From Nitrosarchaeum sp. (lineage in GTDB: Archaea > Thermoproteota > Nitrososphaeria > Nitrososphaerales > Nitrosopumilaceae), in contig NZ_JAVYIM010000002.1 in assembly GCF_035968265.1 (NCBI RefSeq), forward strand, positions 124,001 through 188,000: DNA of 64,000 nt, written 5' to 3'. The notes under the pieces are model-generated. The model searched no databases and had not been told where the DNA came from. It worked only from the letters and a program-made list of their open reading frames with translations. Positions 35,616 through 45,060 of this stretch are shown piece by piece. Both the position numbers and the translations under genes were made by a program. Position 1 is the first letter of the stretch. Each line of letters starts with the position of its first letter.

Positions 35616-36199
35616 TGAGTTCTGATTCTGAAAATGAACAAATTGAAACTACATCTGATGTAGAACCTGCATCTAAGACATCTCAAGTAGCTAAAGAAAT
35701 CGAACTGCCAAAATTTGAAAAAGGTTTAGCAGATAAAATAGTTGAAAAGTTTGGCTCTAAAACTAAAGTAGCCTTTGTAAAACCAGATAGAGTCAGAATT
35801 GATGTTGGTAGGGATGATATCAAAGAAGTAGCCGAATTTTTACGAGATGTTCTTAACTTTGATCATGCCGAATCTGTTTCTGGCGTAGATTATCCTCAAG
35901 ATAAAGAAATTGAAGTAGTTTATCATTTAGGTTCCTATACTGATCCTTCCCTTGCAAGACAAATTCTTGTATTGACGACTAGAGCACAAAGAGAAGAAAA
36001 TCCAATTCCGGGAAATGATGCCACAAAACTTCCTAGTCTTAGAGAAGTATTCTATAGTGTAGAATTTCATGAGCGAGAGGTTTTTGAAATGTTTGGAGTT
36101 TACTTTCAAGGTCATCCGGATAATAGGCGATTACTTTTACCAGAAGATTGGGCAGATTTACCGCCTCTAAGAAAGGACTTTGCAATTAAAGGAAGATAG
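35615..36199 (+). CDS. nuoC: Complex I subunit C
   Basis: A 194-residue peripheral-arm subunit. The first 35 residues are acidic and Ser/Thr-rich, an extension beyond the core. The core ends with the family signature SLREVFYSVEFHEREVFEMFGVYFQGHPDNRRLLLPEDW, split here as EREVFEMFGVYF and PDNRRLLLPEDW. It overlaps the nuoB stop by one base and is followed after two bases by nuoD. Confidence 0.94.
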   Translation: MSSDSENEQIETTSDVEPASKTSQVAKEIELPKFEKGLADKIVEKFGSKTKVAFVKPDRVRIDVGRDDIKEVAEFLRDVLNFDHAESVSGVDYPQDKEIEVVYHLGSYTDPSLARQILVLTTRAQREENPIPGNDATKLPSLREVFYSVEFHEREVFEMFGVYFQGHPDNRRLLLPEDWADLPPLRKDFAIKGR

Positions 36200-36201
36200 A
36201 T

Positions 36202-37338
36202 ATGAATCCAGAATTACCGCCAGGACTTGCACTCCAAAAAGTAGACGAGCGAATCATGACTCTAAATGTTGGACCACAACACCCAGGTTCTGGTCACATG
36301 AGAATTATTGTGCAAATAGATGGTGACTTTATTGTTGCTTGTGATCCAGATCCAGGCTATGTTCATCGTGGTGAAGAGAAGATGGCTGAATATAGAAACT
36401 ATATCACAAATATCCCTCATTTAGAAAGACCAGTAATTCATGATTCGTGTAATGTACTGTATCCATATGTTTTAGGAGTTGAAGAAATATTAGGTATTGA
36501 AGTACCAGAACGAGCTAAATATGTTCGAGTGATTGCATCTGAGCTTAACCGCTGTATCTATACAATGTACTGGCTTGCAATCTATGGAATTTTCTTAGGA
36601 CATTCTACAATGTTTATGTGGCCTGCTGGTGATCGTGAGCTCTTAATTGATCTAATGGAAAAAATGACTGGTGCACGAGTTACACATGCTCATTTTGTAC
36701 CTGGAGGAGTTAGAAATGATTTACCACCAAACTTTGAAGATGTCTGTTTACGTCAAGTAAACTATTTTGAAAAACGTATCAAAGAATACGCTGCAATATT
36801 TTATGACAATCCAATTTTAATTGCAAGAACAAAAGACACTGGTATTTTATCAAGACAAGATGCAATTAGACTTGGAACAACCGGTTCAGTACTTCGTGCA
36901 AGCGGTGTTGACTATGATCTTAGAAAGAAAGAACCGTATGATGTCTATGAAGAATTGGATGTTCATACTAATGTGATGAAAGAAGGGGATTCTTATGCAA
37001 GATCTAAAGTCCCATGGCTTGATATGTTGGAAAGTTGTGCAATAATTCGACAAGCATTACAAAAAATGCCAAAATCAGGTTCTGTCAGAGTTAAACTAAA
37101 ACCAAATCCAAAAGGTAAAGGACTTAATTCAGTATACAAACGTGTAGAATCTGGTAGAGGTTCTTTAGGATGCTATATTGTATCTGATGCAAAACCTGAA
37201 CCTTATCGCGTAAAGATGAGTGTTGGTTCATTTAGAAATTTGATTGCATTACCATATCTTCTCAAAGGCGAAAAACTTGGTAACATGCCATCTGTTTATT
37301 GGAGTCTTAATTACTGGCCTGTGGAGGCAGATCGATAA
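36202..37338 (+). CDS. nuoD: Complex I subunit D with altered quinone-site motif
   Basis: A 378-residue peripheral subunit that forms the quinone pocket with NuoB. It keeps the NuoD framework (GPQHP, YVHRGEEKMAEYRNY, EVPERAKYVRVI, SLGCYIVSD, and a VEADR end). The quinone-ligand histidine motif HPSTHG of typical NuoD reads HPGSGH (residues 27-32), and the tyrosine of RLDY is replaced in RPVI (about residues 76-79). The usual terminal Asp motif SLDPV is SLNYW. Directly followed by nuoH. Confidence 0.94.
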   Translation: MNPELPPGLALQKVDERIMTLNVGPQHPGSGHMRIIVQIDGDFIVACDPDPGYVHRGEEKMAEYRNYITNIPHLERPVIHDSCNVLYPYVLGVEEILGIEVPERAKYVRVIASELNRCIYTMYWLAIYGIFLGHSTMFMWPAGDRELLIDLMEKMTGARVTHAHFVPGGVRNDLPPNFEDVCLRQVNYFEKRIKEYAAIFYDNPILIARTKDTGILSRQDAIRLGTTGSVLRASGVDYDLRKKEPYDVYEELDVHTNVMKEGDSYARSKVPWLDMLESCAIIRQALQKMPKSGSVRVKLKPNPKGKGLNSVYKRVESGRGSLGCYIVSDAKPEPYRVKMSVGSFRNLIALPYLLKGEKLGNMPSVYWSLNYWPVEADR

Positions 37339-38637
37339 ATGTCAGTTATTGCACCAAATTTCAAGTTTAGCGAATTTGTAAAATCTATTTTAGATAATCT
37401 ATTCTGGATCCTGCTTATTTTTACATTAGTTGGAATTCCTGCAGTACAGATTGTATTGTTCTATATTGAAATGCCAGTTATCGATGGCAAATTACTTACA
37501 CCATTTCTTGCATTAACATGGTTGGCAGATCCTTCAAGAACTCTTCCAATTCTAAAAGCATTTATGAATACTGATTTATTTAGAATTGCAGCATTTCCAG
37601 GATTTGGTTTTGCAGCATTAATTGCAGCTGGAACTATCTTTATCGAAAGAAAAATGTTGGCAAAACTGCAACTACGTGTGGGTCCTTTCTATTGTGGTAA
37701 AGTTGAAGGAATTTTACAATTAATGGGAGATGGACTTAAGCTAATATCAAAAGAAATTATTATTCCAGCAAAAGCAGACAAACCAATTTTCTGGGCTGCA
37801 CCTGTGATATTTGTTGCAACCGCAGCTGCATTTGTTGCATTAATTCCAGTTGCACCAGGTTGGGTAGTTGCAGATGTTGATGTTGGATTATTGGCTGTAT
37901 TTGCAATCATTGGATTCTTTCCAATTATTACTATTCTATCTGCATGGTCTTCAAATAGTAAATTTCCATTCATTGGTGGAATAAGAGCATTACATCAAAT
38001 GGTATCATTTGAAATTCCCTTGATTCTTTCTTTATTGGGCGTAGTAATTCTTACTGGAACCCTAAACCTTTCTGAAATTGTTGAAAGTCAAACTAATTTC
38101 CCATGGATAATTTTCTTACCGATTGGAGCAATTATTTTCTTTATCACAATATTAGCTGAATTAGAAAGAATTCCATTTGATTTACCTGAAGCAGAAAGTG
38201 AAATTGTTGCTGGTTGGTTAACTGAATTTTCTGGAATGATATATGGTCTTGTTCAGTTGGGAACCTATCTGAAACTTTATGCATTTGCAGCTTTGTTTGT
38301 TGTTTTGTTTCTTGGTGGATGGACTGGACCAATGATATGGCCTCCATTTCCTGAAGAAATTATTACTGATGGAATAGTAATGGGCCCAATCACAGCTAAA
38401 ATTCCTGGATTACCAGTATTTTCTCAAGAAATGCTTAATGGTGTTGTGTGGTTTGTAATTAAAACAGTAGGGGTAATATTTTTCATTCTATTACCACGAG
38501 GAGTTTTCCCACGAATTAGAATTGATATGTTATTGAGTCTAGGTTGGTACAAACTAATTGGATTAGCATTCGTTAACATCTTTATAGCACTCGGATTGTT
38601 GTACGCTGGAGTCTTGGGACCTGGAGGAATATTGTAA
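37339..38637 (+). CDS. nuoH: Complex I subunit H
   Basis: Membrane subunit that links the quinone site to the pumps. At 432 residues it is about 100 longer than usual, because the N-terminal region has an additional hydrophobic segment before the core. Signatures are FIERKMLAKLQLRVGPFYCG and ERIPFDLPEAESEIVAGWLTEFSGM. It starts immediately after the nuoD stop and overlaps nuoI by one base. Confidence 0.95.
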   Translation: MSVIAPNFKFSEFVKSILDNLFWILLIFTLVGIPAVQIVLFYIEMPVIDGKLLTPFLALTWLADPSRTLPILKAFMNTDLFRIAAFPGFGFAALIAAGTIFIERKMLAKLQLRVGPFYCGKVEGILQLMGDGLKLISKEIIIPAKADKPIFWAAPVIFVATAAAFVALIPVAPGWVVADVDVGLLAVFAIIGFFPIITILSAWSSNSKFPFIGGIRALHQMVSFEIPLILSLLGVVILTGTLNLSEIVESQTNFPWIIFLPIGAIIFFITILAELERIPFDLPEAESEIVAGWLTEFSGMIYGLVQLGTYLKLYAFAALFVVLFLGGWTGPMIWPPFPEEIITDGIVMGPITAKIPGLPVFSQEMLNGVVWFVIKTVGVIFFILLPRGVFPRIRIDMLLSLGWYKLIGLAFVNIFIALGLLYAGVLGPGGIL

Positions 38638-39134
38638 TGAATACTGCAACTGGAATTATCAAGGCACTAAATTCAGGAATTAAGCATTTAGCCATTAAAC
38701 GATTTACATTACGATATCCTGAAGAGAAACTAAAATTTGTTGGAGATGGTTATCAATTTGATCCGTCAACAGGTGTTGGAATTGCAGGTTATAAAGGCCG
38801 TCATATGCTATTTCATGATCATTGTACTGGTTGTCAATTATGTTCTATTGCATGTGAAGGTGTAGCAGAAGCAATAGCAATGGTAAAAGTTCCAGAAGAA
38901 CACAAACAAAATAAAAAAGCTATCATGCCCCAAATTGATTATGGTAAATGTGTATTTTGTGGATTATGTGTTGATGCATGTCCATTTTATGCATTGTATA
39001 TGACAAATGATTATGAGCTTTCTTCGTTTAGTAAAGAAGGTTTGATTTACACACCTGCACAACTTCAAGTAAAACCGTATGTTTCTCAAGATTCAGAAAT
39101 ACAAATTACTGATAGAGGTGCGACTCATGGCTGA
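38637..39134 (+). CDS. nuoI: Complex I subunit I (two 4Fe-4S clusters)
   Basis: A 165-residue ferredoxin-like subunit carrying clusters N6a and N6b: CTGCQLCSIACEG (about 65-77) and CVFCGLCVDACPF (about 107-119). The second has the usual CP; the first ends in CEG. It conducts electrons to N2 in NuoB. It overlaps the nuoJ start by eight bases. Confidence 0.95.
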   Translation: MNTATGIIKALNSGIKHLAIKRFTLRYPEEKLKFVGDGYQFDPSTGVGIAGYKGRHMLFHDHCTGCQLCSIACEGVAEAIAMVKVPEEHKQNKKAIMPQIDYGKCVFCGLCVDACPFYALYMTNDYELSSFSKEGLIYTPAQLQVKPYVSQDSEIQITDRGATHG

Positions 39135-39639
39135 TGCTGTATTTCTTGCATTATCTGTAATTACAATTGGTTCTGCAATAGCTGCATTAGAAATGAGATC
39201 TCTAATTTACGGTTCAATTGCATTAATGGGGACACTTGGTGGAATTGCTGGATTCTTTTTACTTTTAGATTCTCCTTTTGTTGCAATGTTTCAACTAGCA
39301 GTTTATGTAGGTTCAATTGCTGTTTTAATTTTATTTACTGTGATGTTGGTAAAAAGAGAATTAATCTTTAAGAAAATAGAAGATAAAAGAAGAAAATTTG
39401 CTGGTATTGCATTGATGTTAATTTTCATGGTTGCATTAGGTTCTGTCATAATGGATTCTGGTATCAAATCAATAACTACTGATGAACCTGCAGTTGATTT
39501 TAGAAATATTGGTGCAGACTTTTTAACATATTATTGGCCAGCTTTGATTTTAATGGGACTAATATTAGCTGGTTCAGTTACTGGCGCACTGGTTTTAGCA
39601 AGAAGAGAGGATATTCAAAATGAGCAACGAACTGATTGA
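39127..39639 (+). CDS. nuoJ: Complex I subunit J
   Basis: A 170-residue membrane subunit with five hydrophobic segments. The pi-bulge region of the third helix, MFQLAVYVGSIAVLILFTVML, is recognisable. The frame opens upstream at 39079 inside nuoI, but the ATG at 39127 (MADAVFLALSV) starts the first membrane helix and leaves a sensible eight-base overlap. It overlaps nuoK by 20 bases. Confidence 0.93.
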   Translation: MADAVFLALSVITIGSAIAALEMRSLIYGSIALMGTLGGIAGFFLLLDSPFVAMFQLAVYVGSIAVLILFTVMLVKRELIFKKIEDKRRKFAGIALMLIFMVALGSVIMDSGIKSITTDEPAVDFRNIGADFLTYYWPALILMGLILAGSVTGALVLARREDIQNEQRTD

Positions 39640-39925
39640 TTTTGTTTTAGTATCTATTGCCTTGTTGGGCATTGGAATTTACGGTTTATCTGTAAAGAGA
39701 AATGCAATAAGAATGCTATTTGCAGTTGAAATAATTATCAATGCTGCAAATCTTAACTTGGTAGCATTTGGACGATTCTTACCTCATAGTGGTGGTCAAA
39801 CATTAGCTTTATTTTCAATTGCAATTGCTGCTGCCGAAGTTGCAGTAGGACTTTCATTAATTATTGTTGCATATCGTATGTATCAGAATATTGACATTGC
39901 AGACTTTAGGAGTTTGAAAGGATAA
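39620..39925 (+). CDS. nuoK: Complex I subunit K
   Basis: A 101-residue subunit with three membrane helices. The channel glutamates appear in FAVEIIINAANLNLVAF and in AIAAAEVAVGLSLI. Length is normal. It starts inside nuoJ and shares a base with nuoM. Confidence 0.95.
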   Translation: MSNELIDFVLVSIALLGIGIYGLSVKRNAIRMLFAVEIIINAANLNLVAFGRFLPHSGGQTLALFSIAIAAAEVAVGLSLIIVAYRMYQNIDIADFRSLKG

Positions 39926-41481
39926 TGGAATATGCACTTTTACAGGCAGTTTTCTTGCCATTATTATTATCTCCTGTAGCCTATATTATTGGACGAAAAC
40001 TTGGTCCTACTCCTGCAATGTGGTTTACATTTGGACTTTTGCTTTATACAACTGTATTAGTAATTTTATCTGCACTAAGTGGTACTACGGAAGAACATTA
40101 TCCATGGACAGAACAATTTGGTGAATTTGGTTTCTTATTGGATGGTTTAGCATCGCCATTTGCTATTATAATTTACGTACTTAGTACAATCTTAGCACTT
40201 TATTCAAAACCATACATGATTCATAGATTTCATGAACAATATGAGGAAGAGCAACATGAAATCACATCAACAACTAGTGGGCATTCCGAAATAGTTGAAT
40301 CATCTTCTCTTTCAAATTATGTTAATGCAAAGTCTGGACTTTACTTTGCTCTTTATCTTGTTTTTGCAATGGGAATGCTTGGCACAGTTCTTGCTACAAA
40401 TCTAATTGAATTTTATGTGTTCTTTGAGATTATGTTGATTCCTGGTTTCTTTTTGGTTGCTCTTTGGGGTGCTGGTCCTAGAAGAAAGATTGGGTTAATG
40501 TTCTTATTTTGGACACATGCAGGTGCAGTTGTTCTATTATTAGGATTTTTAATGATTGGTCTTACAATCGGAAGTTTTGATTTTGCAGATATTGATGAAT
40601 CAAAAATTCCACAAGATATTTTGATGCTTTCAGCTATTGCTATTTCGATTGGTCTTGGAGTCAAATTAGCAGTATTCATGTTCCATATTTGGCTCCCTTG
40701 GGTTCACGGATCTGCACCAACTCCAATTAGTGCATTACTGTCACCTGCTATGATTGGTATCGGTGCTTATGGTATTTTTAGATTGATTGTAGAATTTTTA
40801 CCAAATACATTTGCTGAACTTTCAATTTGGTTCCACATATGGGGACTTGTTACAATGATTTATGGTGGTGCAATGGCTTTAATGCAAGATGATATCAAAC
40901 GACTACTTGCATATTCTAGTATAAGTCAAATGGGTTACATTCTATTTGGAATCGGTTCAATGTCCGCCCTTGGATTATCTGGTGCTGAAATGATGTATGT
41001 TACACATGCACTTGGTAAAGGAATTCTCTTCATGATGGCTGGAATAATAATCGTTAAAGTTGGCACAAGAAATATTTCTCAACTCGGTGGTTTAGCTGGA
41101 AAGATGCCAATTACTGCAGTATGTGCAATGATTGGTGCATTGACTATCATGGGAGTTCCTCCAACTAGTGGCTTTATGGGTGAATGGACTTTATTTTTTG
41201 GAGCATTAGAAACTGCTATTGAAGAAGGTTCAACCGTCCGAGCAGTTACATTTGGTTTAGGTCTAGTTGCAACTGCATTAACAATGTCATACATGCTTTG
41301 GATGCTCAAACGTGTATTCTTTGGAAAACTTCCAGAAAATCTTGAGAAAGTAAAAGAAGGAAGTTGGTATATGACTGCACCAATGATGGTGCTTGCAGGT
41401 TTTACTATTGTTTTAGGAATTTATCCGGACATATTCTTTAATCAAATAATTCCGTACATGAATGGAGTGTTGGGGGTTTAG
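39925..41481 (+). CDS. nuoM: Complex I antiporter-like subunit M
   Basis: A 518-residue pump subunit with about 14 membrane helices. Key charged residues are the TM5 glutamate in EFYVFFEIMLIPGFFL, the broken-helix lysine in GVKLAVFMFHIWLPWVHGSAPTPISA and the lysine region DDIKRLLAYSSISQMGYI. A loop after the third helix (EEEQHEITSTTSGHSE) is hydrophilic and probably cell-exposed. nuoM precedes nuoL, the archaeal order. Confidence 0.93.
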   Translation: MEYALLQAVFLPLLLSPVAYIIGRKLGPTPAMWFTFGLLLYTTVLVILSALSGTTEEHYPWTEQFGEFGFLLDGLASPFAIIIYVLSTILALYSKPYMIHRFHEQYEEEQHEITSTTSGHSEIVESSSLSNYVNAKSGLYFALYLVFAMGMLGTVLATNLIEFYVFFEIMLIPGFFLVALWGAGPRRKIGLMFLFWTHAGAVVLLLGFLMIGLTIGSFDFADIDESKIPQDILMLSAIAISIGLGVKLAVFMFHIWLPWVHGSAPTPISALLSPAMIGIGAYGIFRLIVEFLPNTFAELSIWFHIWGLVTMIYGGAMALMQDDIKRLLAYSSISQMGYILFGIGSMSALGLSGAEMMYVTHALGKGILFMMAGIIIVKVGTRNISQLGGLAGKMPITAVCAMIGALTIMGVPPTSGFMGEWTLFFGALETAIEEGSTVRAVTFGLGLVATALTMSYMLWMLKRVFFGKLPENLEKVKEGSWYMTAPMMVLAGFTIVLGIYPDIFFNQIIPYMNGVLGV

Positions 41482-41484
41482 TAT

Positions 41485-43563
41485 ATGGCTACTGAAGCAT
41501 TAGGTTTACCCTTTGAAATAGGCGCATCAAGTGCATGGTTGATTTGGATTCTACCTTTCATTGCAGCTTTAATCATGCCAGGAGTTGGAAAAATATCCAA
41601 ACGATCAACTGGTTATGTTGCAGTGGGTTTTGCTTTAATGAGTGCTCTTTCAGCAGCATCCCTATTGCCAATGGCATTAGAAGCACATGAAGTTCATGAT
41701 CAAATTTCTTGGATTAGTTCGATTGGTTTGAAAGCTGGTGTATTAGCTGATCCTCTTTCAATAATTATGGCAAATGTAGTTGCATGGATTTCGTTCCTCA
41801 TTATGATTTACAGTACAGGATACATGAAAGGCGATAAATCGATTACAAGATTTTGGTTCTGGATGATGTTCTTTATTGGTTCAATGCAATTAATTGTATT
41901 ATCTGATAATTTACTACAGGTCTTCTTTGGTTGGGAAGGTGTAGGACTTGCATCATATGCATTGATCAGCTTTTGGTATCGTGATAAAAAGAAAGATCAT
42001 GTTGGCACTGAAGGACGAACTGTTCTTGGACTGTTAGATTATTATTCTCCAACTCATGCTGGAATGAAAGCTTTCATCATGACCAAAGTAGGTGATGTGA
42101 TGATGATTGCTGGTATGCTTTTGATATTCTTGTTTGCTGGAACATTTGGATTTAGAGAATTAATGCATGATACAGCTTGGGCAACATCAATGTCTGCGCA
42201 AGGTCTCTTAATTCCTGCGTTTGTATTATTATTTGGTGGTGCAATTGGTAAATCTGCACAATTCCCACTTAACGAATGGTTATTGGAAGCAATGACTGGT
42301 CCAACCGCAGTTTCAGCTTTGATTCATGCTGCAACTATGGTAAAAGCAGGTGTTTTCTTAGTAATGAGATTGGCACCACTAGTTTTTGCTTTAAGTGCTG
42401 CCGGAATTTTGGCAGATCAATTCTTTGAAATAATTCTCTTGGTTGGTGCTACAACTGCACTTCTATTAGGACTTCAGGGAATGGTTAATTCTGAAATTAA
42501 AAAAGTACTTGCATATTCTACAGGTTCTCAAATTGGTTACATGATGATGGTGTTAGGAATTGCTGGATTGTCAGAACAATTTGTTAATGGATTTACTGCA
42601 GGTTTCTTTCATCTAATTTCTCATGCAATGTTTAAAGCATCATTATTCATGGCAGCTGGTTCATTGTTACATGTTGTAGGTTCAAGATTCATGACAGATA
42701 TGGGTGGATTACGAAAACACATGAAAAAGACTTATGCGTTTATGTGGGCTGCTGGTCTTGGATTAATGGGTGCCCCATTTATCACAACTGGTTTCTGGAG
42801 TAAAGATTCTATTTTTGGTGCTGTTTATACATCAGGACATGAATGGGCAATGCCAATATTTGCAATTGCCGTACTGACAGCAGTAATAACTGCATTTTAC
42901 ACAACTAGAATGTTGGGATTAGTATTCTATGGTTCAAAGAGTAAACATATTCAAAAAATGGAAGAAGAAGGACATCACATTCATGAAGCTCCATTATCTA
43001 TGTGGGTGCCATATGGAATTCTAGCTGTACTTACAATTGCTATCGGTCTAATTGGTTTGTCATTTGAAGTAGGATTACATGAATTATTTACTGAATATCT
43101 TGAAGAATCATTTGGAATTCATTCTATACATCATGAAATTGAAAACTCTATACTGCCCGGATTCTTAGACGGAATTAATCCTGTTGCATTAGCGGCATCA
43201 CTAGCTGCGTTTGGAATTGGAACTGGATTAGGATATGTATTTTATATTGGCAGATGGGTTGATCCAGTTAAATTTGTAAATTCAAATATTTTCTTTTATG
43301 CTATTCATAAAGTAATTTTGAATCGATTTTACCTTAATGCAATTATTTATTGGTGCTTTGTAGTGGCTCCACTATGGCTTTCAAGAGGAGTATTCAGATA
43401 TTTTGAAAAGACTGCTATTGATTATGGAATGAATAGTGGATTACAAAAAGCAGTTGGTTGGAGTGCTAAAGTAGTTCAAGGAACTCAAACCGGTGTAGCA
43501 CAATCATATCTATTCGTATTTGGAGCTGGATTACTATTTGTAGTCTTGATATTGTTGATATAG
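41485..43563 (+). CDS. nuoL: Complex I antiporter-like subunit L
   Basis: The largest pump subunit, 692 residues. Motifs include FFGWEGVGLASYALISFWY, GKSAQFPLNEWLLEAMTGPTAVSALIHAATMVKAGV and KKVLAYSTGSQIGYMM. The extended C-terminal part (about 600-692) fits the long amphipathic lateral helix and terminal membrane helix of NuoL. Three bases separate it from nuoM. Confidence 0.94.
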   Translation: MATEALGLPFEIGASSAWLIWILPFIAALIMPGVGKISKRSTGYVAVGFALMSALSAASLLPMALEAHEVHDQISWISSIGLKAGVLADPLSIIMANVVAWISFLIMIYSTGYMKGDKSITRFWFWMMFFIGSMQLIVLSDNLLQVFFGWEGVGLASYALISFWYRDKKKDHVGTEGRTVLGLLDYYSPTHAGMKAFIMTKVGDVMMIAGMLLIFLFAGTFGFRELMHDTAWATSMSAQGLLIPAFVLLFGGAIGKSAQFPLNEWLLEAMTGPTAVSALIHAATMVKAGVFLVMRLAPLVFALSAAGILADQFFEIILLVGATTALLLGLQGMVNSEIKKVLAYSTGSQIGYMMMVLGIAGLSEQFVNGFTAGFFHLISHAMFKASLFMAAGSLLHVVGSRFMTDMGGLRKHMKKTYAFMWAAGLGLMGAPFITTGFWSKDSIFGAVYTSGHEWAMPIFAIAVLTAVITAFYTTRMLGLVFYGSKSKHIQKMEEEGHHIHEAPLSMWVPYGILAVLTIAIGLIGLSFEVGLHELFTEYLEESFGIHSIHHEIENSILPGFLDGINPVALAASLAAFGIGTGLGYVFYIGRWVDPVKFVNSNIFFYAIHKVILNRFYLNAIIYWCFVVAPLWLSRGVFRYFEKTAIDYGMNSGLQKAVGWSAKVVQGTQTGVAQSYLFVFGAGLLFVVLILLI

Positions 43564-43575
43564 GAGTATGATGAG

Positions 43576-45060
43576 ATGTTAGAAATTAGTTCAACTCCAT
43601 TGGTAATAATTGCAATACTTGGTACTGTGGGAATTCTGTTACCTATAATCAGCATTGCAAGAAAAGAAAAAGGGTCAAATTCATTTTATGCCATTATTGC
43701 ATTTGCTGCATTAATAGTATCGATAGGATATGTTGCGTATCAGTTTGTTGATGAAAACATTCTTCCATCTGCAATGTTTTCCGAAGACGTTCTTGTAGAT
43801 GATGCATTTGGTGGATTCTTTGCCATCGCAATGTTGATTGTTGCAATCTTCACTACAGTTGGCTCCTTTAATTACATGCGAAAGAAGAATTATCCTGCTG
43901 TATACTATTCACTAATACTGCTTTCGACAATTGGTATGGTGTTAGTAGCTTATTCTACTGACCTAGTAATGTTGTTTGTTGCTTGGGAACTTATGAGTAT
44001 TCCAACATATGTTCTGGCTGGATTTATGAAAAAGAATCCAAGCTCAAATGAAGCTGCACTGAAATATTTCTTGTTTGGCGCATTATCATCTGCAATTATT
44101 GTTTATGGAATTTCACTATCTTATGGTTTAACCGGCTCGACAAATATTGGTGAAGTTATTCAGGGTTATGCAACTCTTGAGCCTTCCTTGTTGCCATTAG
44201 CATTATTATCGGTTGGAATGTTTATTGCAGGGTTTGGATTTAAAATGGGACTAGTTCCATTCCATCAATGGTTACCTGATACTTATGAAGGTGCCCCACC
44301 AACCATTACCACTTTACTTGCAGCTGGAACAAAGAAAGCGGGATTTGCAGCAACTATTAGGATAGTAGTTCTTGGAATGGTAGTACTAAATCTGGATTGG
44401 ACTTTAGCTCTTGGTGTTATTGCAGTAATGACAATGACTATTGGTAACATTGCAGCAATAATGCAGAAGAATCTTGCAAGAATGTTAGCATATTCTAGTA
44501 TTGCTCATGCTGGCTATATTCTAATAGGACTTGCAGTATCTCCTTACAGCTCACTTGGTTTACAAGGTTCTCTTTATCATATTTTGAATCACGCAGTAAT
44601 GAAAGGAATGGCTTTCATCGCAGTTACTGGAATAATTACTACACTTGCTGTAACTCATATCGATAAACTCAAAGGACTGGGTAGAAGAATGCCTATTACC
44701 GCACTTGGATTGATAATTTCTTTATTTGCCTTAGCAGGTGTTCCTCCACTTGCTGGATTTTGGAGTAAATTGATATTATTTGGTGGTGCATTAGATGCAG
44801 GAACTACAATATGGTGGGCACCTTGGCTTGCAATAGCTGGAGTTCTAAACAGTGCTTTGTCACTTGCTTACTATGGTTGGATCACAAGAAAAATGTACTT
44901 TGAAGGAGAAAATGAAAAACGAGTATCAGAACCAAAATCAATCATTGCAATTATGATATTCTCTATCGTCTTCTTGGTAGGATTTGGTGTTTATCCAGAT
45001 CCAATAATTAAATTTGTAGAATTTGCCGCTCCTACATTTAGCTTAGGCGTTATGCCTTAA
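43576..45060 (+). CDS. nuoN: Complex I antiporter-like subunit N
   Basis: A 494-residue pump subunit. The TM5 glutamate is in FVAWELMSIPTYVLAGF, and the lysine motifs are FKMGLVPFHQWLPDTYEGAPP and KNLARMLAYSSIAHAGYILIG. A GGAG sequence lies about ten bases before the ATG. It closes the complex I operon and overlaps the convergent prenyl-synthase gene by 11 bases. Confidence 0.94.
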   Translation: MLEISSTPLVIIAILGTVGILLPIISIARKEKGSNSFYAIIAFAALIVSIGYVAYQFVDENILPSAMFSEDVLVDDAFGGFFAIAMLIVAIFTTVGSFNYMRKKNYPAVYYSLILLSTIGMVLVAYSTDLVMLFVAWELMSIPTYVLAGFMKKNPSSNEAALKYFLFGALSSAIIVYGISLSYGLTGSTNIGEVIQGYATLEPSLLPLALLSVGMFIAGFGFKMGLVPFHQWLPDTYEGAPPTITTLLAAGTKKAGFAATIRIVVLGMVVLNLDWTLALGVIAVMTMTIGNIAAIMQKNLARMLAYSSIAHAGYILIGLAVSPYSSLGLQGSLYHILNHAVMKGMAFIAVTGIITTLAVTHIDKLKGLGRRMPITALGLIISLFALAGVPPLAGFWSKLILFGGALDAGTTIWWAPWLAIAGVLNSALSLAYYGWITRKMYFEGENEKRVSEPKSIIAIMIFSIVFLVGFGVYPDPIIKFVEFAAPTFSLGVMP

